Assembly (NCBI GenBank): GCA_002294045.1
Contig: DBEP01000007.1
Coordinates: 35,525 to 99,524 of the forward strand
Origin: Lachnoclostridium sp. UBA903
Lineage (GTDB): Bacteria > Bacillota > Clostridia > Lachnospirales > Lachnospiraceae
Length of the DNA stretch: 64,000 nt
Direction: 5' to 3'
The notes under the pieces were generated by a model that was given only the letters and a program-made list of their open reading frames with translations, was not told the origin of the DNA and ran no database searches. Shown here piece after piece: positions 17,950 through 26,265 of the stretch; position 1 is the stretch's first letter, and each line of letters starts with the position of its first letter. A program made the position numbers and the translations under genes.

Positions 17950-19959
17950 TTAGTTCTTAAAGTACCAGGTATCTCCGCGGTATGGTTTCCAGAAGTTATA
18001 ATCATTGGCAAATGTGCCTTCCGTAGGTGTATTGCCAAGACGGTTACTTATGATTACAAGTCTTGGAGAAACACTGACCCCTATAAACCAGCAGTTGTCG
18101 CTGATTCTTTGCAGAATACTTTCTCCCAGGGCTTTGTATTCCGGATCGTCAGAGGATAAGGTACCGAATTTTAAGCAGTCCTTTCTTAAGATATCGATTT
18201 CTTCCGGCGGCTGTTCTCCGTCAACACCGTCACTGTCCCACCAGTCCTTGTAGGCCTGCATGAATTCCAGGTCATCATAGGCATTACCCGGTCTCAAACG
18301 ACTGAATGCTCCTGAATTTAAATTAAATTCCCCTACACTGTCCATGGTAAATGCCTGCATACTCCTGTCATTGCTGATTCCTCTTTCAAGATAATAGGAC
18401 CTTTCCTCCTGTTTGAGCGTAACCTTTATACCCACGGCATTCCAGTATTCACAGGCAATTTCACTGATGGGCGCAAATTCCTCAATGGTTTCCAGAACAA
18501 TGTTAAATTCCCTGCCGTCAGGCATTAACCGTACCGTATGGGAAGAATTCCATACATATCCGCAGTCATCCAGCAGTGCATTGGCTTTATCCGGATTATA
18601 TTCCGTATTTGCGGTTTCAAATTCCGGTTTTATAAAGGAAGTATTAAATGAAGCGGTGGCCTGTCTTACCGTTCCTTTGTTATAATACAGGGTTTCATTA
18701 ATGGCGTTCCGGTCCAGGGCAATGCTCATAGCCTGACGGAATTTAAGCGTATTAAATATTTCCCTGCGCAACGGTTCCTTATCCGTTATATTAAAGGTAA
18801 ACGCACAGTCGGACCCTCTTGTGTTTTCAAATAGAAATACTTTATAATTGCCCTTCTCCTCATTTTCCTTTAGCATGGTATAATCACTTACCGGCAGAGG
18901 ATTTTCACCTGCCGCATGGATCTCCCCGCTGATTAATTTTAAGGCCCGGACACTTGCATCCTGTACAATTAATGCTTCCTGTTCATCTATGTACGGGAGT
19001 TGGTTGCCTTCCTGGTCAACAACATGATAATAAGGATTGCGGCTGAAAAATTTATTGCCCTGGGCATCAATCCTGTTTAGTACCCAGGGATAAACATCCG
19101 GAGCATTACAATCCGTCTGGGCCTGGGAATTGTCGATATGAGACTGGAAACATAATACCCAGGATTCATAGCCTTCTTCCTTAGCCAGGGCTTCCGCATT
19201 TTCGTTATAATCAATGTGATATTGCTTCAAATATTCAGAAGGTGCAAAAAATGTCCGGATAATGCCGGTCGAATACCGGGCCATGGTTATTTCAAAGGAC
19301 GGATTCGGATCTTGGAATTTAATATTCAACGTATAGGGACCCGACTGCTCATAAGCCATTACTTCTCCATTGGTACAATAGGAAGCATCTATGGAAGGGT
19401 TTATATCCTTATTCAGCAGCACATCGTTATACCAGAATATAAAATCATCCGTTGTAAAATCATCTCCGTTGGACCATTTCATTCCCTCTCTCAAATGCAG
19501 GGTAAATATGGTGAAATCTTCATTTACATCATAAGCTTTTATAAGATTTGGTTTAAATGTTTTTAAATCTTTCTCAATGGCAAGCAAAGACTGGAAACGG
19601 AGCCCTTCCGTATCAACCTGACCCGTACTGGGGCCGAAAGCGGCTCCCACATAGGTACCGCCATAGGTGCCGATTTCCTCTACATTTACTAACGCCGGTT
19701 CTTTCGGCAGTCTTTCCTCGATGGGAGGCAATTCACCTGTTTCTACTTTTTCAGCTAATTCAGGCGCCTCCTTATATTGTCCTGTTCCTACTCCTTTGCC
19801 GCCAATGGCCGTATCCTGACCGGTTTTTACAGTTTCCTGTCTTGAATCTACTTCCGCCTTGTTATCTGCTTCTCCCTTATTTCCCTTTCCCCCGCATCCT
19901 GTAACAACCATAAGCAATATAATTCCTGCTGATAATCCAATAATTTTTTTCACCTTCAT
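17950..19959 (-). CDS. large Opp-type substrate-binding lipoprotein
   Basis: A 669-residue SBP_bac_5-type binding protein with a lipobox VTGC after the signal peptide and a Gly/Lys/Glu-rich linker. The hallmark REGMKWSNGDDFTTDDF lies near 160. It is larger than most peptide-binding members and, with the OppB-like genes and GH39 downstream, fits the clostridial and Thermotoga group that binds oligosaccharides instead of peptides. It starts the importer gene string and has a GGGAGGT ribosome site. Confidence 0.87.
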   Translation of the reverse strand: MKVKKIIGLSAGIILLMVVTGCGGKGNKGEADNKAEVDSRQETVKTGQDTAIGGKGVGTGQYKEAPELAEKVETGELPPIEERLPKEPALVNVEEIGTYGGTYVGAAFGPSTGQVDTEGLRFQSLLAIEKDLKTFKPNLIKAYDVNEDFTIFTLHLREGMKWSNGDDFTTDDFIFWYNDVLLNKDINPSIDASYCTNGEVMAYEQSGPYTLNIKFQDPNPSFEITMARYSTGIIRTFFAPSEYLKQYHIDYNENAEALAKEEGYESWVLCFQSHIDNSQAQTDCNAPDVYPWVLNRIDAQGNKFFSRNPYYHVVDQEGNQLPYIDEQEALIVQDASVRALKLISGEIHAAGENPLPVSDYTMLKENEEKGNYKVFLFENTRGSDCAFTFNITDKEPLRREIFNTLKFRQAMSIALDRNAINETLYYNKGTVRQATASFNTSFIKPEFETANTEYNPDKANALLDDCGYVWNSSHTVRLMPDGREFNIVLETIEEFAPISEIACEYWNAVGIKVTLKQEERSYYLERGISNDRSMQAFTMDSVGEFNLNSGAFSRLRPGNAYDDLEFMQAYKDWWDSDGVDGEQPPEEIDILRKDCLKFGTLSSDDPEYKALGESILQRISDNCWFIGVSVSPRLVIISNRLGNTPTEGTFANDYNFWKPYRGDTWYFKN

Positions 19960-20042
19960 ATAAAGCTACCTCCCATAAGCAAAACATGCATTAACAACTA
20001 AACTGTTAACTAAGTAAATAATTTGTCCGTTCCAGTCAATTA

Positions 20043-21062
20043 TCATATGTTTTTCTGTAATGTATCCCTTGTAATCAGAACAGGCCTTAGAATAATTCTT
20101 TTATCAACCGAATATCCGTTATCATCCGAAACACGGTCCATTAAGGAAAACACTTCCGCAATCAACATATTGGCATCCAGTGAATACGTGGTAAGATTGG
20201 GGGCAATCTGGCTTGCCAGCGGGATATTATCCACCCCTAATACCGAAGCATCCTGCGGCACATTAAGCCCCCGTGCCTTTAAGGCTTGAATCATTCCTAT
20301 CGCCATCCAGTCATTTGCTGCAAATACTGCAGTAAACTTCCCCTCACGGACTAATTTTGCTACTTCCTCCCCCGCTCTGTAACCTCCCTCAAAGTTCATT
20401 TTTTCCGTTATAATGACATATTCCATTCCCTGTTTTCGTGCACCTCTTATAAATCCGTTTCTCCGGTAACAGGCTGAGGCGTATTTTTCCGGTCCCGTTA
20501 TATGAACCACTTTCTTATGGCCATAGGCGGACAATACTTTTGCCGCATTGATTCCAATTTTAAAATGGTCGAAATAAATCTGAATAAATTCGTCATGTTC
20601 CGGATAATTTTCGAAAGATATCACTACGGAAAATATGGATTTGATTTTCACCAGGTCTTCCTCTTCCAGCTTGCCGATCATAAGTAACGGAAAATCCGGT
20701 GAACCATTGGATAAGGTCTCCAAAGTAAGCGGCACAATATTAACGCAGTTTTTGGCAGAATAACAGGTCAATTCCATCAGCAGCCTGTTATAAAACGGAT
20801 CGTTGCTTTTGATAGTGGGAGAACATAATAGGTTAACATATTTATTTTTGATATAAGGTGCTATATAAGTACCATTCCCTTCATATTTAACCAGAATCCC
20901 CTCCTCCACCAACTGGCTAATTACTTCTCTGATTCTCTGCCTTCCCACTCCTATTTTTTCTTCAAGAGCTCTCTCTGATTCAATTTTCACCAGCCGGTCC
21001 GTTTGTATCTGTTTAAATTCCTTGCGCAAATTATCTGTAATCCATTTATTTTCCTGATTCAT
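20043..21062 (-). CDS. GntR/LacI hybrid transcriptional regulator
   Basis: A two-domain regulator of about 339 residues. An N-terminal GntR-type winged helix (about 5-70, with VGRQRIREVISQLVEEGIL) is fused to a LacI-type periplasmic-binding-like domain (about 75-335, with VFAANDWMAIGMIQAL and DVPQDASVLGVDN-like features). This is the AraR architecture and indicates a sugar-responsive repressor. The ATG at 21062 is preceded by GGGAGGTGA and is preferred to a GTG inside that site. It lies just upstream of the binding-protein gene on the same strand and probably controls the locus. Confidence 0.87.
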   Translation of the reverse strand: MNQENKWITDNLRKEFKQIQTDRLVKIESERALEEKIGVGRQRIREVISQLVEEGILVKYEGNGTYIAPYIKNKYVNLLCSPTIKSNDPFYNRLLMELTCYSAKNCVNIVPLTLETLSNGSPDFPLLMIGKLEEEDLVKIKSIFSVVISFENYPEHDEFIQIYFDHFKIGINAAKVLSAYGHKKVVHITGPEKYASACYRRNGFIRGARKQGMEYVIITEKMNFEGGYRAGEEVAKLVREGKFTAVFAANDWMAIGMIQALKARGLNVPQDASVLGVDNIPLASQIAPNLTTYSLDANMLIAEVFSLMDRVSDDNGYSVDKRIILRPVLITRDTLQKNI

Positions 21063-21420
21063 GGCTTTCACCTCCCTGAACAGTTTTTTCTTTCATTTTG
21101 TTGTGCATTTTGCACACTGCGTCACCCAGGGGTATTATGTACATTATATACAATTTGTGTATTTGGTTTAACCCAAATAATATATTTTTTATCCTATTTT
21201 TTGATAACTTTTCCCTCCTTTATATAGTTTTTGTACATTTTTAAGTAGTTTTTTTGAATTTATTTATGTAAATTCAACGTATGTTAGCATATTGGTTTAT
21301 GGATGTCAAGCAAATTAATTAAAAAACCAATCTGTGATTTTATTTTTAGCATTTTCTACATTTTATCTGTGTTTTTTTTGGGGTCATAAATCAAGAATAA
21401 ACGAACTCTATAAGCACAAA
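21063..21420. other. gene-free region upstream of the regulator
   Basis: AT-rich intergenic DNA containing repeated GTACA/TGTAC-type half sites around 21137-21165 and 21230-21240 (for example TGTACATTATATACA), which could be operators for the GntR/LacI regulator. I see no ORF with a ribosome site. Confidence 0.35.
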
Positions 21421-21468
21421 AAAGGACTGGGCACCAGCTAATTTTAATCAGCTGGTGCCCAGTCCTTT
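21421..21468 (-). terminator. strong terminator of the degV gene
   Basis: A perfect 19-bp inverted repeat (21421-21439 with 21450-21468) with a T-run on the minus-strand side (about 21410-21420), 38 bases after the degV stop. Confidence 0.85.
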
Positions 21469-21505
21469 ATATAAAATCAATTATTATTTATTTAAACTTA
21501 ATTCT

Positions 21506-22384
21506 CTAAGAAATTTCCCTTCCTTCACCCATATAACAGATTCCCATGGCCCCCGGTCCGGAATGGGAACCAATACTTGGACTTATCGTGTTCACCAGAA
21601 TATTATTGGTCTGCAGCCTTTCCTTTATCAATTCCACGACATATTCCGCATCTTCTAAAACATCACCATGGACAACACATATGGTATTATCCGGATTCCT
21701 GTATTTTCCAAGCTGCTTTTCCATATTATTTACTAAGGTAATCAGTGATTTTTTGCGGCCTCTGACAGTGCCCGCAGGAACCAGAGCTCCCTCATTATTA
21801 ACTACTAAAATAGGTTTTACGTTAATCATGCTTCCTACAATAGCCGACATTTTAGATACCCGGCCGCCCCTTTGCAGATGAAATAAATCGTCCACCGTAA
21901 ACTGGACGCAGAAATTCAGCTTATGTGCCTCAATCCATTTGGCAATCTCATCAATATCTTTGCCGGCTTCCTTCATCTCCACTGCCTTCATCACTACCAT
22001 TCCCTCGCCCATGGATGCATTCAGGGAATCCAGTACGAGGATTTTAGTTCCCGGATTCTCTTCACAGATCTCTAAAGCTCCGGTTACAACATTACTGTGT
22101 CCTCCGCTTAACGTGGAAGAAAAGCTGATATGAAGGACATCCAGTTCCCTGTCAACATAGCCTTGAAAAGTCTCCCGGATAACGGCAGGATTGCTTGCCA
22201 TAGTCGTAGGCATAAAACCGCTTCTCATCTTATCATAAAATTCCTTCGGCGTCAGGTTTATTTCATCTCCATAGGTAATGCCGTCGATATCATAATAATG
22301 GGGTATAATTCCAATATTTTTATCTCTAATATATTCCGGTAATAAATCACAGTTTGAATCTGCTGTAATGACAAAATCCCTCAT
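21506..22384 (-). CDS. DegV family fatty-acid-binding protein
   Basis: A 292-residue DegV protein (FakB-like, binding a fatty acid for the FakA kinase). The N-terminal TADSNCDL motif, the SSTLSGGHSN loop and the HGD segment near the C-terminus match the family. It is monocistronic, with an AGGAGA-type site before the ATG and a strong terminator after. A second DegV gene lies at 27693-28529; the two flank the interrupted ABC operon. Confidence 0.9.
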   Translation of the reverse strand: MRDFVITADSNCDLLPEYIRDKNIGIIPHYYDIDGITYGDEINLTPKEFYDKMRSGFMPTTMASNPAVIRETFQGYVDRELDVLHISFSSTLSGGHSNVVTGALEICEENPGTKILVLDSLNASMGEGMVVMKAVEMKEAGKDIDEIAKWIEAHKLNFCVQFTVDDLFHLQRGGRVSKMSAIVGSMINVKPILVVNNEGALVPAGTVRGRKKSLITLVNNMEKQLGKYRNPDNTICVVHGDVLEDAEYVVELIKERLQTNNILVNTISPSIGSHSGPGAMGICYMGEGREIS

Positions 22385-22646
22385 TATATAACTGTCTCCT
22401 TTAATAATATTTGTTTATGGAACCTGAATTAGTGTTATGAAATTTATAAATTATGTAAACTACTACCTCCCTATTTTACCTGATCTGCCACTAATATGCA
22501 ACTAATTTCCCAAAAATATTAACTTTTTGTTTATTTGAATTTTATATTTATTTTATAATTTTTCCCATAATATTTATATTTTTCAGCAAGTAACCCTATG
22601 ATTCCTGATTTCATATAATACAGTATAACTAAATCAGGAGGAATAT

Positions 22647-23276
22647 ATGGGAGAACTTTTAAGAATTGACCACGTAAGTTATAGCTACCATAGCCTGGAG
22701 TGTGAGACACCTGCACTTTCAAATGTTTCCCTCCATGTAAATGAAGGTGAATTCCTCGCAATTGTAGGACCCAGCGGGTGCGGCAAATCAACCCTTTTAT
22801 CACTGATTGCAGGGCTAATCAGTCCTGATACAGGTGGTATTTATATAAATAATAAAGATATAAAATCATCCGGCAAAAATATCGGTTATATGCTGCAAAA
22901 GGATCATCTGCTGGAATGGCGCTCTACTTTACGTAATCTAACCCTGGGATTAGAAATCCAACATAAATTGACAGAAAGCAGTTATGTTTTAATTAATGAT
23001 ATGCTGGCAACCTATGGCTTAATCACATTTAAAAATGCAAAACCCTCGGAATTATCAGGCGGTATGAGACAAAGAGCGGCACTGATCCGGACTTTATTGC
23101 TGGAACCGGATATATTGCTTCTTGATGAACCTTTTTCGGCACTGGACTACCAGACCCGTATTGAAGTTTCCGACGATATCTGGGGGATTATCCGTAAGGA
23201 ACAGAAAACCGCCATTTTAATCACCCACGATATATCAGAAGCAATCCATACTGAAATACTGGTCATCTGTCCGTAA
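22647..23276 (+). pseudogene. 5' part of an interrupted SsuB/TauB-like ABC ATPase
   Basis: The first 200 or so residues of an ATPase of the nitrate/sulfonate/taurine/thiamine-precursor importer family. Walker A GPSGCGKST, Q-loop QKDHLLEW, signature LSGGMRQRAAL, Walker B LLLDEPFSALD and H-loop LITHDISEAI are intact. After E198-A199-I200 the frame runs into foreign DNA and stops ten residues later. The matching C-terminal 60 residues lie at 26083-26265. Joining the two at GAAGC gives 257 residues, normal for the family. An AGGAGGA ribosome site precedes the ATG. The truncated product lacks the C-terminal strand and may be non-functional unless the element is removed. Confidence 0.9.
23232..23245 (+). 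repeat. left end repeat of the inserted element (putative attL)
   Basis: The sequence reads ATA, three bases, GAAGC, one base, AT. The same pattern recurs at 26077-26090. GAAGC spans 23238-23242, in the reading frame of the ATPase at codons 198-199. Confidence 0.55.
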
Positions 23277-23287
23277 TCTACAGGATT

Positions 23288-23314
23288 CACCATTTTTTTT
23301 ATTCTGCATATAAT
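23288..23314 (+). promoter_or_regulatory. possible late sporulation (sigma-K-like) promoter
   Basis: CACC at 23288-23291 followed after 15 bases by CATATAAT (23307-23314) resembles the AC / CATAnnnTA pattern of sigma-K promoters, although the final TA is imperfect. It lies 32 bases before the coat-like gene. This is suggestive only. Confidence 0.3.
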
Positions 23315-23345
23315 GAAAAAAAATGATAAAGGAGTGTATAACATT

Positions 23346-23552
23346 ATGTCAATTGATAACACAAAACTGCATCAGTGTGATTGTCCATCCTGCAGAGACC
23401 CCTGGAGACCGCCTTATTGGGGACCAGGACCCGGCAGACCGCCTTACTGGGGACCAGGAAGGCCGCCATACAGAAGACCCCCTTACAGAAGACCCGGCAG
23501 ACCCCCTTATGGCCCCATAAGGTCGCCCTATGGATGCAAACCTTATTGCTAG
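23346..23552 (+). CDS. Pro/Gly/Arg/Tyr-rich coat-like small protein
   Basis: A 68-residue protein with a short N-terminus containing CDCPSC, then repeats built from RPPYWGPG and RRPPYRRPG units, and a final CKPYC. The composition is typical of small spore coat or exosporium proteins in Firmicutes, but no family can be assigned. The start is taken at the ATG before SIDNTKL, with AAAGGAG upstream at rather long spacing; a longer frame exists from 23313. The gene lies inside the element just after its left end, which makes it the obvious cargo. Confidence 0.6.
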   Translation: MSIDNTKLHQCDCPSCRDPWRPPYWGPGPGRPPYWGPGRPPYRRPPYRRPGRPPYGPIRSPYGCKPYC

Positions 23553-23640
23553 TGATATCATATAATTTTTTCTTATCCCCAATTGTCCTATTCCTAATAT
23601 GATTGACCTGTATACAATAAATATTAATTATTTATTGCTG

Positions 23641-23960
23641 CTATATAATTCCGATCCCGCCGCAGAGCGCTCCAAAGCGGAGTGTTTTTATCTCATAAGG
23701 CGAACTTTCTTATGAGATAATTAAGGGTCTGGCTTGCCGGGCTCTGGCGCTGTCGCGCTGTCGCCTAAGTGACAAATTTCCGTTGCGCGTCATGCGCATC
23801 TCCCCTGGAGGGTTATTATTTCATAGGCCTAATTTTCCTATGAGATAATAAAGATTCCGCTCTGCAGAATCACCGTGCCGCTTGCGGGTATGCAGTGCAT
23901 CTTCTATCCGCAGGTGTGCACGTTCCACGAAGGCTTTACTGTATAGACCATATAAAATCT
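23641..23960 (-). repeat. structured dispersed repeat region, copy 2
   Basis: Two strong hairpins, TCTCATAAG/CTTATGAGA at 23690-23716 and one at about 23812-23850 with TCATAGG/CCTATGA arms, bracket a GC-rich block. On the minus strand the block contains GATGCGCATGACGCG and TTTGTCACTTAGGCGACA, related to the block at 6727-6836. Open but start-less frames on both strands here look like translated repeats, not genes. Confidence 0.55.
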
Positions 23961-24061
23961 CCTTTACAGCAAAAAAGAGTTTTCCCTAACAGACTATTTG
24001 CACCGCTGCCGGGCTCCGGCGGCTGTTTCCTTTTCCCGGGCGTGTTGTCCGGCGGAGCTTA

Positions 24062-24235
24062 CTATTTAGCAGGACTTCCGGTTTCACCCTGCATTACAAG
24101 TCTCTCATACAATTTTATCCTTATATCCTCAGGCTGTTTCATAAGCTGGGAATACATTAATTCAGCTATAATATATCCCCTTGTTTTATCTATGTATTCT
24201 TTCGCTTCTTCCGCATTATTTATAATTATATTCAA
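24062..24235 (-). CDS. small protein inside the element, unknown
   Basis: A 57-residue ORF, mostly helical and charged, starting at a TTG at 24235 preceded by GGAGGTGG with ideal spacing. The frame continues five codons further to an ATG inside the ribosome site, which is less likely. It is convergent with the coat-like gene and lies upstream of the recombinase on the other strand, the position of a possible recombination directionality factor or regulator. I do not recognise a family. Confidence 0.5.
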   Translation of the reverse strand: MNIIINNAEEAKEYIDKTRGYIIAELMYSQLMKQPEDIRIKLYERLVMQGETGSPAK

Positions 24236-24417
24236 GAATACCACCTCCATTATATTTATGCCGGCAGGCCTGTATTTGTTTCGTAAAACAGAGATTAACT
24301 CAGGCAGCTTTTATTTAATTTCTAAATTACCAGATAAATCAAGTTATGTTATTTTCGCAGCTGCAAACAGTCATTTTTAATTGTCGCTGCCGATATAATT
24401 TTAATGGGGTGAACACC

Positions 24418-26052
24418 ATGAATATAGCTATCTACAGCAGGAAGTCCAAATATTCGGAAAAAGGCGACTCTATAGATAATCAGATTCAATACTGCAAAGA
24501 ATATGCCGAAATACATCTTTCCCATATTCCGGACAAAAAATATGTTATTTATGAAGACGAAGGTTTTTCCGCTGCCAATACGGCAAGGCCGCAATTCCAA
24601 AAGCTCCTTAAGGATATCAAAAATCATTCCGTTGATATGCTGATGTGTTACCGGCTGGACCGGATTAACAGAAATGTATCCGATTTTTCAAAGACCCTGG
24701 ATATTTTGGAACAACATGAAGTTTCTTTTATATCTGCCACTGAAAATTTCGATACCTCCACACCTATGGGAAAAGCAATGATTTATATCGCATCCGTATT
24801 TGCTCAGCTAGAGCGGGAAACAACGGCGGAACGGGTCAGGGATAATATGCTTGCGCTTTCCCATACCGGCAGGTGGCTGGGTGGATTAGCTCCGCTGGGT
24901 TATGATTCGGAAGTAATCCCGTATCTGGATGAAAACTGTAAGGAGCGGCAGCTGTACCGGCTGATACCCGTAGAAACGGAGCTGACAACCGTTAGATTGC
25001 TTTTTTATAAATATATGGAAACGAAAAGTTTGTCACAGGTTGAAACTTACTGCCTTGTCAATCACATTAAAACACAAAAAAACTGCGATTTTACCAAAAG
25101 TTCTATTGCTTTAATTCTCCAGAATCCGACCTACTGCATTGCGGATACCGACGCATACGGATATTTTCATTCCTTAGGCTGCATTATGGCAAACGATTTA
25201 AAAGCTTATAACGGGAAACAGGGAATCCTGTGCTATAACCGTACAAAGCACCTGGGCGGCAGAAAACAAAAAAAACGCCCCTCCTGTGAGTGGGTAATTG
25301 CAATCGGTAAGCACGAAGGTATCATAAACGGAAGAGACTATGCCCATGTACAAAATCAAATTAAACAAAATAAATCAAAAGGAACCCCGCGGACCGAAAC
25401 CTCAAACATAGCACTGCTGTCCGGTAAAATAATCTGCTCTGACTGCGGCTCCAGGCTGAGAATTAAAAACATCCAGAGGAAAGAAAAAAAAATTTATTTC
25501 AGTTATGTTTGTGAAATGAAGGTATTATCGAAAGGTTCCAGATGCCGGATGCATAATATACCCGGGAATAGAATGGACTCCGGTGTCCTTGAAATAATAA
25601 GCGGACTGCTCGCTGCCGGTGATCCGGATACCAATTACATACCTTATCTGAAAAAAAAGGAACATCTCATATTGGGAACGGCTCATGGCCGGAACAAGAA
25701 ACTGGAGACACTTCAAAAGGAAGAACACGATTTAAATAACACCATACGGAATCTATTATCCCAGATGGTACAAAATCCCTCTCACCTAACCGTAAAATAT
25801 GTACTTCCTAAACTGGAGGAACTGGACAAAAAACTGAACTGTATTCAAAAAGAAATCGAAAGTTTATCGGTTACGGCAGCATATAATACATTACCGGCCG
25901 GTACGATAGACTCCCTATACCGTAATCTGGCCTACATTCCTGTACTATTGCAGGAAACCGGTATGATTCAAAAAAAGCTTGCACTGGATTCCCTGATTGA
26001 AAAAATCGACTGGGACGGGACCGACGCATATGTCACTTTAAAAACCCAATAA
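24418..26052 (+). CDS. large serine recombinase
   Basis: A 544-residue large serine recombinase. The resolvase catalytic domain (1-140) starts with the Y-S-R-K-S motif that places the nucleophile at S10. It also has the YRLDRINRN arginine motif and the ERETTAERVR helix. A recombinase domain (about 155-280), a zinc ribbon (CSDCGSRL near 340 and paired cysteines around 375-385) and a C-terminal coiled coil (about 425-500) follow. The ATG at 24418 has GGGGTGA upstream and is preferred to a start 24 codons earlier. It presumably catalyses insertion and, with a helper, excision of the element. Confidence 0.92.
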   Translation: MNIAIYSRKSKYSEKGDSIDNQIQYCKEYAEIHLSHIPDKKYVIYEDEGFSAANTARPQFQKLLKDIKNHSVDMLMCYRLDRINRNVSDFSKTLDILEQHEVSFISATENFDTSTPMGKAMIYIASVFAQLERETTAERVRDNMLALSHTGRWLGGLAPLGYDSEVIPYLDENCKERQLYRLIPVETELTTVRLLFYKYMETKSLSQVETYCLVNHIKTQKNCDFTKSSIALILQNPTYCIADTDAYGYFHSLGCIMANDLKAYNGKQGILCYNRTKHLGGRKQKKRPSCEWVIAIGKHEGIINGRDYAHVQNQIKQNKSKGTPRTETSNIALLSGKIICSDCGSRLRIKNIQRKEKKIYFSYVCEMKVLSKGSRCRMHNIPGNRMDSGVLEIISGLLAAGDPDTNYIPYLKKKEHLILGTAHGRNKKLETLQKEEHDLNNTIRNLLSQMVQNPSHLTVKYVLPKLEELDKKLNCIQKEIESLSVTAAYNTLPAGTIDSLYRNLAYIPVLLQETGMIQKKLALDSLIEKIDWDGTDAYVTLKTQ

Positions 26053-26265
26053 GCGTGTATAAGCATTTCCGTAGGGATAGGTGAAGCTATTTCCATGGCT
26101 AACCGGGTTATTGTACTGACGCCCCGCCCCGGTACCGTGAAATGCGTTGTTGATATTAATTTAACCGTTGATGAGAAAACTCCGTTTCGCTCCAGAAGTG
26201 CTCCTGAATTCAAGGATTACTTCAATTTAATATGGAAGGAGTTAAGTCAAAATGAAAATCAGTAA
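26053..26265 (+). pseudogene. 3' part of the interrupted SsuB/TauB-like ATPase
   Basis: In the frame of the stop at 26263-26265 this segment encodes GEAISMANRVIVLTPRPGTV and 45 further residues that match the end of SsuB/TauB-type ATPases. The homologous part starts at E (26083) and is 60 residues. The stop overlaps the permease ATG by 14 bases, as expected for an intact operon. The recombinase happens to end in the same frame 30 bases upstream, so no fusion is made. No start codon with a ribosome site is apparent, so this fragment is probably untranslated alone. Confidence 0.85.
26077..26090 (+). repeat. right end repeat of the inserted element (putative attR)
   Basis: Same ATA-N3-GAAGC-N-AT pattern as at 23232-23245, with GAAGC at 26083-26087. 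It encodes Glu-Ala in the ATPase frame, so crossing over here and at the left repeat restores the gene. Confidence 0.55.

Larger units (their letters stand above)
23238..26082. mobile_element. serine-recombinase element interrupting the ABC ATPase gene
   Basis: A segment of about 2845 bp separates two halves of one ATPase gene. It holds a coat-like Pro/Gly/Arg/Tyr-rich gene (23346), structured repeats, a small minus-strand ORF (24062-24235) and a large serine recombinase whose stop codon lies 30 bases from the right end. It carries no replication, structural or conjugation genes, so it is much smaller than a phage. The end repeats share GAAGC in frame, so precise excision would rebuild the host gene. 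The architecture recalls skin-like intervening elements that are excised by their own recombinase in sporulating Bacillus and Clostridium. Confidence 0.8.

Noticed and set aside
22531..22803. A minus-strand 90-residue frame over the ATPase start
   Set aside because: Antisense to the ATPase gene, AT-rich, without a ribosome site.
23880..23960. A 15-codon minus-strand ORF with AAAGGAG upstream near 23950
   Set aside because: It lies in the dispersed repeat region, and related frames look like translated repeats. Too short to support.
23238..26082. The inserted segment as a full prophage or conjugative element
   Set aside because: At about 2.85 kb it has no structural, packaging, replication or mobilisation genes.
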